64,000 bases of DNA from Branchiostoma floridae (taxonomy: Eukaryota; Chordata; Leptocardii; Amphioxiformes; Branchiostomatidae): the NCBI RefSeq assembly GCF_000003815.2, contig NC_049987.1:21999218-22063217 (forward strand), read 5' to 3'. Position 1 is the first letter of the stretch, and each line of letters opens with the position of its first letter. The position numbers and the translations under genes are program-made. Shown here in pieces: positions 24,240-36,800 of this stretch. The notes under the pieces were generated by a model. That model worked only from the letters and a program-made list of their open reading frames with translations, was not told the DNA's origin and did no database searches.

Positions 24240-27060
24240 AGGATCCTCAAGTTTAATTAAGGATAGTTTAACCTATTTTTGGTCTATTTTTTGCCGTCTC
24301 TATAATTTTTCTTCTAATATGATTGTTCGTCGTATCGTTTGCACGTGGACTCTAGCATATAGTCTATTCAACAAGTATTCTAATCCAATCTTATCGTCTT
24401 TTTCAATCGATGATCACCGCTGAAAGAAGAAGAGAAAGAAACCTTTATTGGCGCCAATTGTCTCGTTCTCAGACACAAAACGCGACAACCTGTCTGTAGA
24501 TGACACAGACATGTCAGGCCCTTCACAGGTACGACGTGTTGAAATCCTCACAAAACGCCCATAATCGTCGAATAATTGACCTGAATGTCAAACTAATTGA
24601 CACACGTGCAGGAAATGTCGCACTAACACGAAAAAACTCTTGTATAAACAGAGACAGACGTCTTTTTGCCAGCTTGCCCGTGACAGTTAGTCTTCAAGCA
24701 GATGTGTCAGCTGGAGGCCAACAAAGACAATTTTGGCCAAGTAGGGACAAATAAGTTTCCATGGGATGTCAGTCAGTCTTTTGCAGTCTACCCAGCTATC
24801 ACCGCTGGACGGCCAGTTCACTCCTAGGCCGATTACTAGACATTTATTCCTAACTTGGCCAACTAACTTGGCCTATTCGGGCCAGGCCCGAGTCTGGTAG
24901 AGGCTAGTGACAGTGACGGTTTGACGTAACACAGACCGGGTGTTGAAGTCCTCAAAAAACGCCCATAATCGTCGAATAATCGACCTGAATGTCAAACTAA
25001 TTGGCACAGGTACAGGAAATGTCGCACTAACACGAAAAACTCTTGTATAAACAGAGACAGGCGACGTTGCCAGCTTGCCCGTGACAGTCACGGACGGTGT
25101 AATCAAGGAGATTTTGTTTGACAGACCAACAGCTATCGTCTGTTTTGATATTACGCTCTAGCTACATAAGGCGTGTGTCAGGGCGTGGCTGTCATAGCAA
25201 CGGTTGGGCGTACATCTAAACGGTCCAAACGGCTATTTACACTTTTCAAATTTGATCCAGATTTTCGGGAAGTTGTTTGGGATAAAAGAGAGAAAACCTC
25301 CCCCGATGAAATAGACTTTCCTCTCGTTGTAAATAAACGCCCCCAAACATCCAATCCAACTTGCCGAAAGAAAAACACAAATTCCCCCTAATAAAAAAAT
25401 CTAAATCTCTTGTATAAACAGAGGCAGACGACGTTGTCAGCTTGCCTGTGACAGACGGTTTGACGTAACGCAGACCGGGTGCTGATGTCATCACGATACG
25501 CCCATGATTATCGAATAATGATTGATAATGATCGATGACTGACCTGACTGCCGAGCTAGTTGGCAAAGCTACGAAAGATTTTCTACTGGTAATGTGGTAT
25601 GTGAAAGTGTTACATAAACAAAACTATCCAACTGGTTGCAGCTTGCACGTGGACCGTTATAATATAGGACCTCAGAAGTTCTTATTCTATCTTATATTTA
25701 TATCTATATTTCCACTTTTTCACGACTAGCTAGCTTCCTTTTTATTTTCTGATTGTATTTTACGATCAGTACTTTTGTAGCCCCACTGATCTACTTTTCT
25801 TGTGCGGAGACTTTTCTAATGTGTAGATGGTCTTTGAAATGTTTTTTTTTAAATGTTTTTATTAGGGGAAATTTGTGTTTTTCTTTCGGCAACTTGGATT
25901 GGATGGTTGGGGGCGTTCGTTTACAACGAGGGAAATTTATTTCATTGGCGAGGGTGTCTCTCTTTTATCCCGGCCAACTTTCCGAAACTCTGGATCAAAT
26001 TTGAAAAGTGTAAATAGCCGTTTGGGCCGTTTAGATGTGCGCTCAACCGTTGCTATGACAGCCACGCCCTGACACCCGCTCTTGAGGGCGTAATTATGTC
26101 AAAGCAGATGTTAGGAAGGCGATTTCTTTTCGGTCCGTTTTGGTATTTCCAAGGACTTTCATCACTTGACAAGCTTTATTGAAATGACAAAAAAGGTACA
26201 GTGACTTTTGGATGGTCAACTACTAGTATAAACATACAAAGAAAGGGAATACAGAATGGAACTTAAAATTCTACAAATTGAACAAAATACGATAATAAAA
26301 TTCTACAAATTTATCAATATAGGATAATAAGGAACCTCCATACAATAAGGTGTCAATATATTTCCTAATTACACAGCAATCTTTTATGTATTTGGCCTTA
26401 CGTCAAATCGTCACTCAATCACTGTCACGGGCAAGCTGGCAAAGACGTCTGTCCCTGTTTATACAAGAGTTTTTCGTGTTAGTGCGACATTTCCTGAACC
26501 TGTGTCAATTAGTTTGACATTCAGGTCAATTATTCGGCGATTATGGGCGTTTTGTGAGGACTTCAACACGTCGGACCTGTGAAGGGGCTGACATGTCTGT
26601 GTCATCTACCAACAGATTGTCGCGTTTTGTGTCTGAGAACGAGACAATTGTCGCTGATAAAGCTTTCTTTCTCTTCTTCTTTCAGCGGTGATGACCGATT
26701 AAAATAGACAATATGATTGGATTAGAATACATGTTGAATAGACCCTTTGTTAGAATCGACGCAGAAATGATACAACGAACAGTTGAATTACAGAAAAATT
26801 AGAGCGACGGCAAAATAGGTTAAACTTGACATGAACACTTTTCTGATCGGATAAAAATTACTTTAAAAAATTTGACAGATTTTGGACAATTTTTTGTGAG
26901 GATTTCAACACGTCGGACCTGTGAAGGGCCTGACATGTCTGTGTCATCTACAAACAGATTGTCGCGTTTTGTGTCTGAGAACGAGACAATTGTCGCCAAT
27001 AAAGGTTTCTTTCTCTTCTTCTTTCAGCGGTGATCATCGATTGAAAAAGACGATAAGATT
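24240..27060. repeat. Nested inverted-repeat cluster
   Basis: 24483-24680 is the inverted counterpart of 26418-26640 (TTGTCTCGTTCTCAGACAC, AATGTCGCACTAACACGAAA). 25171-25300 is the inverted counterpart of 25960-26075 (AACGGCTATTTACACTTTTC). Further copies of the first block lie at 24930-25085, 25405-25525 (fragment) and 26888-27050. No transposase-like frame is visible. Probably a foldback-type element with internal duplications. Confidence 0.75.
24688..24906. mobile_element. hAT-like MITE inserted in the inverted-repeat cluster
   Basis: 219 bp, ends TAGTCTTCAAGCAGATGTG and CCGAGTCTGGTAGAGGCTA, with a perfect 8-bp duplication GTGACAGT (24680-24687, 24907-24914). The empty site is seen in the sister copy at about 25080, where GTGACAGT is followed directly by CACGG. 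Confidence 0.9.
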
Positions 27061-27558
27061 GGATTAGAATACATGTTGAATAGACTCTTTGTTAGAATCG
27101 ACGCGCAAATGATACAACGAACAGTAAATTAAAGAAAAATTAGAACGGCGGCAAAAATAGGTTAAAGTTGACATGAACACTTTTTTGATCGGATAAAAAC
27201 TATTCACCAAATTTTGGACTAATTTTTGTGATGATTTCAACACTTCGGACTACTAGACTTTTTTTATTCCTATTACACTTGGCCAAAATATTCGGTCAGG
27301 TCGGAGTCTGACATAGAGTAGCCCGACGACGCCTGCTGAGTGGGTTTATCACACATTAAGTGATGACGCGCCGCCTACATGTGTAGGATGGGCGGCGAAC
27401 CCTTTTGAAGTCTGTTTATGGTGTTTGTTGTTCTTTTGTTGTGAAAGTGTTAGGAGAGACAAGAACAACAGCGCCTTTTGTGTTTTCTTTTGTCAGCTTG
27501 CAGCAATGTGGGAGTGAGCGATGTAATGACAACAACGCGCCGATATAATAGTCTCCAA

Positions 27559-27584
27559 CCAACATGACCAAGGAGGTTTATTTT
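27559..27584. mobile_element. Ultrashort hairpin copy inside a duplicated segment
   Basis: CAAGGAGGTTTATTTTAACC then TCCTTG with CTCCGAC at the right, in text homologous to 22230-22300, so it is a copy of that insertion and not an independent one. A 9-bp insertion separates it from the left CTCCAAC. Confidence 0.6.
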
Positions 27585-28686
27585 AACCTCCTTGCTCCGA
27601 CCAAAAAAGCGATTTGTGTTTTTCGTTGTTGTTTTTCTAAGACACAATTAGTCGTACTTTAATATTGCTTACTTGCTTACTTGCTTTTTCACTTCACTTT
27701 GATACCCCCCCCCCCAAAAAAAAAGAACCGAGAAGTTCAGAACGCAGCTCAGCTTAATAAATGTAATGTATGTATCCTTTTTTAGTCCTTGTAAATGCGA
27801 ATTGACTAGTCAAAAAGGATACATACATATTGTCTCAGTAAGTAATTAGTGCAAAAGAATTAAATTGATCGACGTAGTTACAGAAAATTATGGACTTTTA
27901 TGGTACGCCAAATAGCAGTTATACTCAAGCAACTGGATATGAATTTGAAGACGCGTCGACGGTCAGACGTTTCAGGTAGCATCCACTAGATAACGAATGA
28001 ATGAAGACACATTTTTGCCCCACTGGGCTAAGTACAGGTCACACGGTAAGAATCACATATATGTAACAATGGAAACAATCATACACATCTATATATGCAG
28101 ATGTGCGTCTAATCTATTCTATGACATTCGACTTCCTCTCGCTTCTTGGTAATTTGATAACATTCGTCAGTGACGCTTTCGTGGATGGACTTTATAATGT
28201 TGAGGATCCTAGGAATCAGTAAGTACATGTAATTACTCTTCATTGCGAAGTTCCTAAAACTATCATGTCAAACTGTAATTGAGACCGCGATAATCTTGTT
28301 AATCTGCGGATACTGGGGTCGGCGTAAATGGCCGACAAGTTGCTAATCCGTTGTTGTTCTTTACTCTCTGTGCATTTAGCGTCGAGAGGATGCCGCCAGA
28401 ACCATTGTTGCAGTTTATCACATGTCCGCTAGAGGCGCTACTCTACGGACAACTTGTCTGAAAGCCCACAAAAAAACCATGGCTCCACTGGTGGAACATA
28501 TTTGATTAGCTGGAAAAAAGGATCCATAGGAAAGAATCTGATTGAAGCCTTAAAATCTGTGAAAATTATGATTTCTTTTTGTCAGGAAGAGTAAGACAGC
28601 AAATTTCAAAAGCCCCCATTACTAATGAAAAATGAAGGACGTTCTTCGGGAAAATAACATCCATTAAATGTGAAAGAAGAATCTTT

Positions 28687-28802
28687 TACTTTCCAAGCAG
28701 ATTTTTTTAATAGGCATTTCTTTCGGGCTTTCTATTTCGTACCATTTTCTTAATGTCTCGCGACCAAAAAACAGCCAGAGCCTAACCTCTGCTTGGAGAG
28801 TA
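28687..28802. mobile_element. Internally deleted MITE, CTCTCCAAGCAGAGG family
   Basis: TTTCCAAGCAG at the left and CCTAACCTCTGCTTGGAGAG at the right; GGGCTTTCTATTTCGTACCA and AACAGCCAGAGCC are family text. Confidence 0.65.
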
Positions 28803-29212
28803 AAATATTGTGGGAGGCAGTAGGGAAAGGGGGTTTAGCTACATAAAGGGGTTAGAGAAGGGAAGGGGAGGGGGGTGGTAGAAAATAACAAGATACACAG
28901 AACTCCAAGCAGCATATTTAATGCAAAATTTCAGTAACATTCAATGTTTGCATTGTTCACATATTGTATAAGGAACAATAATTTTTCTCCATCTAAATTT
29001 TTCACCCTGGCTGAAACATTACTTGTTCAAACCAAGTTTCTTGCAAAGTTCCTAAAGGGGTCGAGTCTTATTTTCACAATCTATTGTAACAGCTATGCTG
29101 GAAAACACCCCCATGAAGACATTTCGAACATCTTAAGTTCAAAAACTCAAGACAACATTTTGTTCAAATCTTAACCCCTGATGCTACAATATAAAATCCC
29201 CCTTTATAAGTG

Positions 29213-29334
29213 TAATCTCCAAGCAGATCCTATGATGCCATAAGACAGTACTAAGCTGGCCAATAAGGCCGGCTTCACTCCTCTGCCAGCTTGTGATACT
29301 ATCTTATGCTACCATAGGATCTGCTTGAAGATTA
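29213..29334. mobile_element. Palindromic MITE, 122 bp
   Basis: Nearly full-length foldback: TAATCTCCAAGCAGATCCTA against TAGGATCTGCTTGAAGATTA, with the perfect 8-bp duplication TATAAGTG (29205-29212, 29335-29342). Confidence 0.9.
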
Positions 29335-30619
29335 TATAAGTGCAACTTTTCAGGGGCTGAGACTGAATTTATAGGCAGCAAACAACAACAGCTAGCATAA
29401 TTGAATTCATAGTTGGCATTTTGCTGTACATAAGACACAAACATATATATACATATATATATATTACACATGTACAGGTATAATGTGCATGGTAAATATA
29501 TGAACAATGACAATCACTTTCTGTGTACCAAATTTGTTTTGGCCACAGCAAAAGCAGAAGTCTTCCTACCACAAGAAACTAATTTAACCAAGAAGAGTTT
29601 TCACCTAGCTTACATTTCGGTGGCCATCACTGATGCAAATGTTAGCTATTGTTAGGTATAAACACTTTGCTTGTGTGTATTACTAAAGAATTTTGTTATC
29701 CAAAAGTCATTTTATGTTCTTATTTTCCTACCACAAAAAGTCTACTGGGTGGAAGGCACATTCAAACCAACCTTCCATTTGAAGCAACTTTACATCACAA
29801 TTTACTCACAGCTTCTGCATTCTCAACTTTCCACATAAATTGCTAGCTCTGAGTCTGACATAAAACCTACATTCGAAAACAAGGACTGGTATGAAATGCC
29901 TGGTATGATCAGAGTACTAGACAGAACATTTAAGTCTCAGATGTCATTTGAATGAGTATGAAAAGATATCAAGTTACAGAGAAAAAATATGGCTTAAAAT
30001 ATTTGTTAGAGAATCCTGATTTCTGGCAACATTGCAATTTTTAAAAAGTTAACAGTACTGGTATACATGTATATGGAGTACACTCAAAAACATTTCATGC
30101 AAGTAGTCTTTGTCTACTACTGCACTTTTGATGAATCATCAAACTGTCAAAGATTTGATGATTTCCTATAATCTTGAATGCATTGTTACTTTGCATCTGT
30201 GTAAAACAAACTACAGGGCTTCATGTACAGGCCTGACCTGTGGAAAGGCTGCTAGAGGCGTGATTTAGTCAGGTTATATTTCAGAAATGCTGTCAGAATT
30301 GTTTGAGAGATTTCCTAAAAGAGTAGGTATATACAATGGTGCAGCATTAGAGTCTGTACTACAGTACTGAGTATTCCACTGAAGACAGGTTGAACAGTAT
30401 TAAAACACTCCTTTTTCTTTCTCTCACAAAATCGAATCCCTGTGAACAGTTCCCCTTGTGCAGTGGTTACCAAGATGGTAATATTGGTAAGTTGTATAGG
30501 ATGCTATATCTTGAAGGAGAAATATGTTTTTAAACTTATGCTTTGTGAAAAAACTAGCAGACATAGAAATAGTGTGAGCTGGGAGGATGTAACTTAGAGA
30601 AGCACTGAACAAGTTCCAC

Positions 30620-30883
30620 TCAGTCTTCGCTGGGTCTCCTCTCTTCCCCCGCCGGTTGCGAATCCGTTTGCTCAGAGCGAATGTGGTTCAGCGACGCCAG
30701 CATGCGCAACATAAACGACGCGGGGACCGTGATGGTGTCCCGCGTTTCCTCGAGCATGGCCTCGTTCCGGTGCATGATTTCGTGTGCCTCCTCGGGAAAG
30801 CTCGCCTCCTCCGCCATGGCCATCCACAGTTTCACATCGTAGTCGATCCCGCTCGTGGCGAGGACTGGGTACCTCGGGTGTGG
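30620..30883 (-). CDS. DCAF6: DCAF6 last exon, WD repeat 7 and C-terminus
   Basis: [20 protein letters not shown], then [20 protein letters not shown]. The product ends ERRPSED and a TGA stop. A copy of the first 35 or so bases and of the 3' flank lies upstream near 31040-31292. Confidence 0.95.
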   Translation of the reverse strand, partial: PHPRYPVLATSGIDYDVKLWMAMAEEASFPEEAHEIMHRNEAMLEETRDTITVPASFMLRMLASLNHIRSEQTDSQPAGEERRPSED

Positions 30884-33800
30884 CTGGACATGGACCAATT
30901 CAAAAGAAGACAAGTTGAACAGCATCTTAACTTAACGCTATCATGTACAATGTGCAGCAAAAGGGGAAATGTTTGCAGTGGTTTTGCTTTGCATGGCAGT
31001 TTCCACTACAAACTTTAAAAAACACCACAAACACTCCATTTTCTTCCTACCATAGAATCAAATTCCTGTGATTCATTTTTACCTTTTGCAGTGGTTACCA
31101 AGCTGGTGATATTGTTACAAGGAAGCTATATCTTGAAGGAGGAACATGTTGTAAACTTAATTTTGTAAAAAATTAGCAGAAACAGAATCAATCTGAGTAG
31201 GGTGGATGTAACTTGGAGAAGTACATTGTGTACCTTGTAGCAAGGTCAGGGTACCTTGGGTGTGGCTGGACACGGACCAATTGGAAAGAATTATTATTAT
31301 CATTATTATTACTGGGTGGGCTGACTACTCTCTCTTCGCAGCCAGGGGCTGAATTGCGAGGAGCTTAAAATAGGTGGGGCTAAATTGTAAGGGTCTGGAG
31401 CGAGCTGCCATTCGGCACCACTCAGTTGACCTCAATACCTAAACATGTCACACAGGTGACAATAATTGTAGTGCAGTCGACAAAAACCCACATACACCTG
31501 ATACCTAGTATACATGGTTAGTCCAGGTAGGTACAAGTAGACATCAGAAATACAGGCTTATAAGACTCATTAGGACTTTAAACTGTATCTCTGTTACATA
31601 CGTTGTCTGACCCTTGCCTCTTCCCTCATTTTTTTTAAAGCTTTATTGAAAAATCATAATAATCACACACATTGTGAAATTTACATTTATAGCTTCATGA
31701 CTACATCTCCGACTACAGCAGATACATAACTATAAAGCTTTACAATTGGCTCTCTAATTGGCCTCTTCCCTCATGACCTCAATGAAAAGCGGCATGCAGG
31801 CCAATTTGAGCTTTTATGAATAAACAGTGGTTCAAACAAAACAAAACAAACAAATAAATACCTGCACACAGTTCACTACGTGCTTGTCCGCCTCGAAGAG
31901 CGTCACGAGCCTCCCGGTGTAACGATCCCAGATGAAGACGTGACCGCAGTCCGACCCACTGATGACGTATCTGAGGGATCATAGGGAAAATTAGACATCT
32001 TCTAGCTCAGAGAACATTTATAACTATATATATCAGCCTTATTTACCCATGTGGGACCGCGTGGCACGATTGGCAGCGCGTTGGTCTCAGGCCCAAGAGG
32101 TCCCGGGTTCGAATCCGCTTGCTGTGTCACCGATCTTGTGCCCTTGGGAAAGGCACTTTACACGACTTTCCTCACCTAACTCAGGTGTAAATGAGTACAT
32201 AGCTGCGGCTAGTGGCAGTGACAGGCCTTTGTTGTGGTGACAGGCCATAGGGGCATGTTCGGGCATGACGCACCCGCCATGACACATGAGTCAGGGGAAC
32301 CCCTTGCATCCTTGGTCGGAAGTCCTCCTAGGAGACGGAAACGCCAAACAACAAACCTGCATCTGCTGGGGCCGTCTTACACGTTGCATACAGTTGCCCC
32401 TGTAGGACTTAGTGCGCCAGTGAACGAGAGGGTGGAGAAGGACGTGCACACCCCTCCTTCACCTTAAAAACCCAAGTGCAGGCCAGGCAGACGGTTCGCC
32501 TTAAACCTGTCTGCCTACCATTGTCTTCCGAGACAGACGGATGCCAACAACAACATTTACCCATATCTCATTTATTGTTAGTAATATTGTTGGCGGAAAT
32601 GCCTACAAAACGTCTCTTGACTCCTTATTAATCTTACAAAAAAATTTCTTACGCATTGCCAATGGTTCCAATTTCCACGCCCATTCTTAACCACAAAATA
32701 AATAAACAAACAAACAAACAAACGTTTGGGGAAATGCCTATATGTCACGTCCTGATTCATAGTCCATTTGCATTTCTGGTTCATAGTTAGCCTCTTAACA
32801 AGTCTCATTTGCTTGCTTAATCATTTAAATTAAGGATTTATTGTTACCATGTTTCCTCGTTGTATTTCTTTATTTCATATTTTCTACATTTGTATATAGG
32901 TTAATGTTTAATTGGTGGAGGGCACTGTACAAGACAGCTAGGCTTCATCCCTCCTCCAGCACCTTTATTCAATTTTCTCACATTAGACTGAGGCCAGCAG
33001 AGGCTGTCATAAAAAAAATCATAAGGTATTCATGGACAAAACAAAGAAGTAATACATGTACTAGAAAAGTCTTGCAAGCAAATATATAATGTTTACCTTC
33101 ACATGTTCTAGTCTAATACTGACTACTGTTATGTTTATTACTGTTAATCTAGTGAACTGAGCCCCTCCAGCTATGTGCTGAGCCACTTTCCATACTTTAT
33201 TGGTTTTTTATGTGCAAAATACACAAACAAACAAACAAACGTACTGGGATCCGAAGAAGTTGGACTCCTTGATCATGGTCCTGGCGTTGCGGTGGCCCTT
33301 GTAGATCATCTTGTGCGGCGGGCATGGAAGCTGACTCAACTCTGTCTCTTCTTTCTCTCTCTGCTCGCGTCGCATCTTCATCAGCGCCTGGAGACGGGCG
33401 TACATCGGACGTCCCGATCTCTCCGCCTGTCAGGGAAAAATAAGTCAGTCATATATACGTATGGGGTGGTGCCTATTTCCATTTCTGTAGCCCTTTAGCC
33501 ACATAGTTGTATGGGGCTGGTCCACTAGAGAGGACAAAAAGGCTGTTATTCCCTTTCTTCTTCTCTCCAAGCAGAGGTTCAGCTCCATATTGCTTTCACG
33601 TGATTCTGGGCATTTTTGAAGAGATTTCTATTTTGTATCATTTTCTTCAAGTTACTGGCAAGACTTAATGAGAGCGGTACAAAAGAGAAAGCCCAACAAA
33701 AATGCCCCAAAACATATAAAAACAGCCAGAGCCAAACCTTTGCTTGGACAGTACCTTTCTTCACCTTTTTTTTCCACTTGTTTCATGTACTCATGCCAAC

Positions 33801-36800
33801 TTCCTCAATCATCCCTTCATTCATTATGAGGGCTGCAAGGATGCCATCTATAAAATCATGGCCCAAAGAAACGCATACCTAACTATAGACCCTAGTACTT
33901 ATATCTAAAATCTGTAATTTGATGGAAATGTTCTCACCATTGATGTGTCTTCTTCTTCATCATCATCGCTATCTCCTGACGGGACTGGCTCATCCGACTG
34001 AGGGGTGGGCGGGGTTGTCTCACTCGTCGGTGGGGAGGATTGTCTGCTGTCACTCCCTACTGTAGGTTTCTTGGGCCGTACCACATCGTCTTGAGAAACA
34101 ACGCTCAAGTCCTTTAAGTCACTGTCTGTTCCTTCTTCACTCCCTCCGACTGCACCAGGTTCTAAGGAACTCTCCTGTTGACCTTCAGTAGAATCGACCT
34201 TCAAACTAGGCGATTCTCCACTTTTCTCTTTGCTATCACCTTTAGAATCTTTTCTCAACATTTCTGTTTTCTTGGCACCGTCTTTAGGTTTTGAGTGATC
34301 ATCTACTGTCTTGGGCACAGCTCCAGTTCGAGTTTCAGTACTAGATTCTGTGGTTAATACACTAGTATCCACAACTTTGATCTCACAAACTGGACTTGTC
34401 TCTTGTGCAGTGTCCGCTCTTAAGACATTTGTTTCTGTGTCTTTTCTTTCCTTCCTTTCCTTGCTGTTTTTCTTAGTTGATGTCTCAGACTTGTTCCTAT
34501 CTACAGTTTTACTTTCAGTTTTCACTTTCTTTTCCTCCTCCTCAGCCTTGGCTGTAACTTCCTTCTTAGGACTTGCATCTTTAGTCTTATGCGACGGTTT
34601 CAGTTTGCAAGAATTCTTGCCAGAGTTGTTTTCCGTTGTTTCTGTGCTCTTTGTATCTTCGCGTTCTACATTTCCACCAATGGCACCTGATTTGGCTGCA
34701 GTACCTGTCCCTGCAACAGGGGGCTCTCCTGAACCAGTTTCTGAACCTGATGAAGGTGCAACTGCAGTACTTGTGTCTGCAGCAGGGGGCTCTCCTGCAG
34801 CAGTTTCTGCAGTGACAGTCTCTGCAGTTGGTGCGTCTCCTGCAGGAGTTTCTGTAGCACCTGATACAGCTGTAGCATCTGGTACACCTGTAGCACCTGA
34901 TACAGCTGTTGCACCTGTCACTTCAGCAGGTGTCTCTCCCTCAGGTGTCTGATTTGGCTGGCTGCCCTGCTCTGTGCTCTGCCGCCATGAAAAATAGAAG
35001 TCAAATATGCAAGAGTCATTTGTAAGAAACATGTTACACTGAAAATGTGTTTTGCAGTACAGAAAAGCTTAAGAAAAAATTCTAAAGGTAAGTTTTAAAG
35101 GTAAACAAAAATAGCTACAGCTTTTATTTTCTGTGGGATATTTCTCCATACTCTTTTCTTCAAGTATAGTAAACAGTAGGCCATGGCCTTTGGTCACAAC
35201 CGTTGCTTTATTTCTACCAACGTTTCAGTGACCGTCTGTCACTTTCATCAGAGGGCAACTCTGACTGGTTCAGATCGCTCTGTGGCTATAGGTAGAGATG
35301 GAGATTGGAGTCCCTACCTTGACATATGTAACTAACAGTTTTCATCTACACAAATTTGCAGTCTACACACAAACCTGTCTGTCTGCTGCTCCAGCCTCTG
35401 CTGTTCCCACCACCTCTGTTCTAGAAGGCGAGGGTGTTCCGGCGGTGTCTGGTCTGGAAGGTGAGGGCGTTCCGGCCGTGGTTTGAGAAGTGGAAGAGTC
35501 GGATGACGGGGAGGAGTCCGCCCCCTGGCCCTGGGGCGGCTGCATCGACTGTCGGAAGCTGGCCGGGTCCTCAAGCCATCGCTGCAGCATGTCAGTCATG
35601 CGTTGCATCAGGGAACGCTGTGGACTTTCGCTCTCGTCTGCCACTGAAGGAAACAAAAATATGAATATTCAGTGCTCAAAATAAAGGCAGGTTGCACCAT
35701 CAACAAGTTTAATCAAGGGTTCCTTACCCCATCTCAGCTAGAAGAAAGCCAACCCGTAACCCCAACAGTGCTGTAATACACCGTATGACTATGACTAACT
35801 GACTGCTTACTCCCTGCCTCAAAATCATCATATCATGAAGTACTTTGACTATGGCCTGGTGTTGACCAGTCTCCTTTCAAGAAACAAACAAACCAAAAAG
35901 GGGAAAAAACGCCAGTAGCATATACATCAAATACATCAAATCCTTGTTACAGGGGCTCAGCAGTATGGGAAGAAGAAGAACACATGACTCACCAGCTGCT
36001 GACGTAGCCCTGGTGTCACGTTCGCTCTCCGGCCGTGACTGCGGACCAGTGTCTGACCAGTCTCCGCGTAACCGCAGCCTCTTCACTGGAGGGTCTTTGG
36101 ACGACTTATCCGGACATTTCTGTTGGTGCACAGATAAAAAACATTGTCACAAAAGGCTAATCTGTGTAACACAAACTCTGCTGTCCAGGCCTGTAACTTA
36201 CCCCTCTGTCAGATGTTGGGCGGGTTGCTATAAGCGAGATTTAATCAGACTAACAAAAGGCTACACCAATTCATTTCCTTGGGTGTTGGTACATAACTGT
36301 CTTACCTGTACCTGTAATGGGAGGGGTATCAAGAAGCTAGAGAGGTAATGATACATTATAAAACCCCAACCTACACTGTAGCCATTGCTGGTGCTGTGAG
36401 AGTCCTCATACTTGACACCCCCCTTTCCATCAGAAGTCAGGTGTTGCGGACTGAACAGGTAGATGTAGTGGGAGGAGTACCATAAGCTATAGAGAGTTAA
36501 TTGTGTATAAAACTCAGACTTACACTGTATCCATTGCTGGTGCTGTGAGAGTCCTCATACTTGAAGCCCCCATGTCCATCAGGAGTCAGGTGTTGGGGGC
36601 TGAACACCTGGATGTCTAACCTTCATTGACATATAGAGAGGTAACTGTATAAAGCCCAACCTACACTGTAGCCATTGCTGGTGCTGTGAGGGTCCTCATC
36701 CTTGACAGTCCCTAACACCTGACTCCAGACAGACACGGGGGGTGTCTGTCTGGAGTCAGGTGTTAGGGACTGAACACCTGGATGTCTAACCTTCATTGAC

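Larger units (their letters stand above)
17161..30419. other. Gene-free, repeat-dense interval
   Basis: No gene recognised on either strand. Frames here are short, lack splice-linked partners and mostly lie in repeats. It holds the repeats listed separately, a poly-C/poly-A junction near 27705 and a TGTATGTATCCTTTTT hairpin at about 27764-27825. Confidence 0.7.

Noticed and set aside
24118..24423. 101-codon frame near the inverted-repeat cluster
   Set aside because: No recognisable domain and it runs into repeat text; could not be supported as a gene.
32051..32125. Possible tRNA gene
   Set aside because: It has A and B boxes but poor cloverleaf pairing and is the head of a 504-bp element with its own target duplication.
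34311..34952. 213-codon frame antisense to the large DCAF6 exon
   Set aside because: Low-complexity shadow of the exon; no family resemblance.
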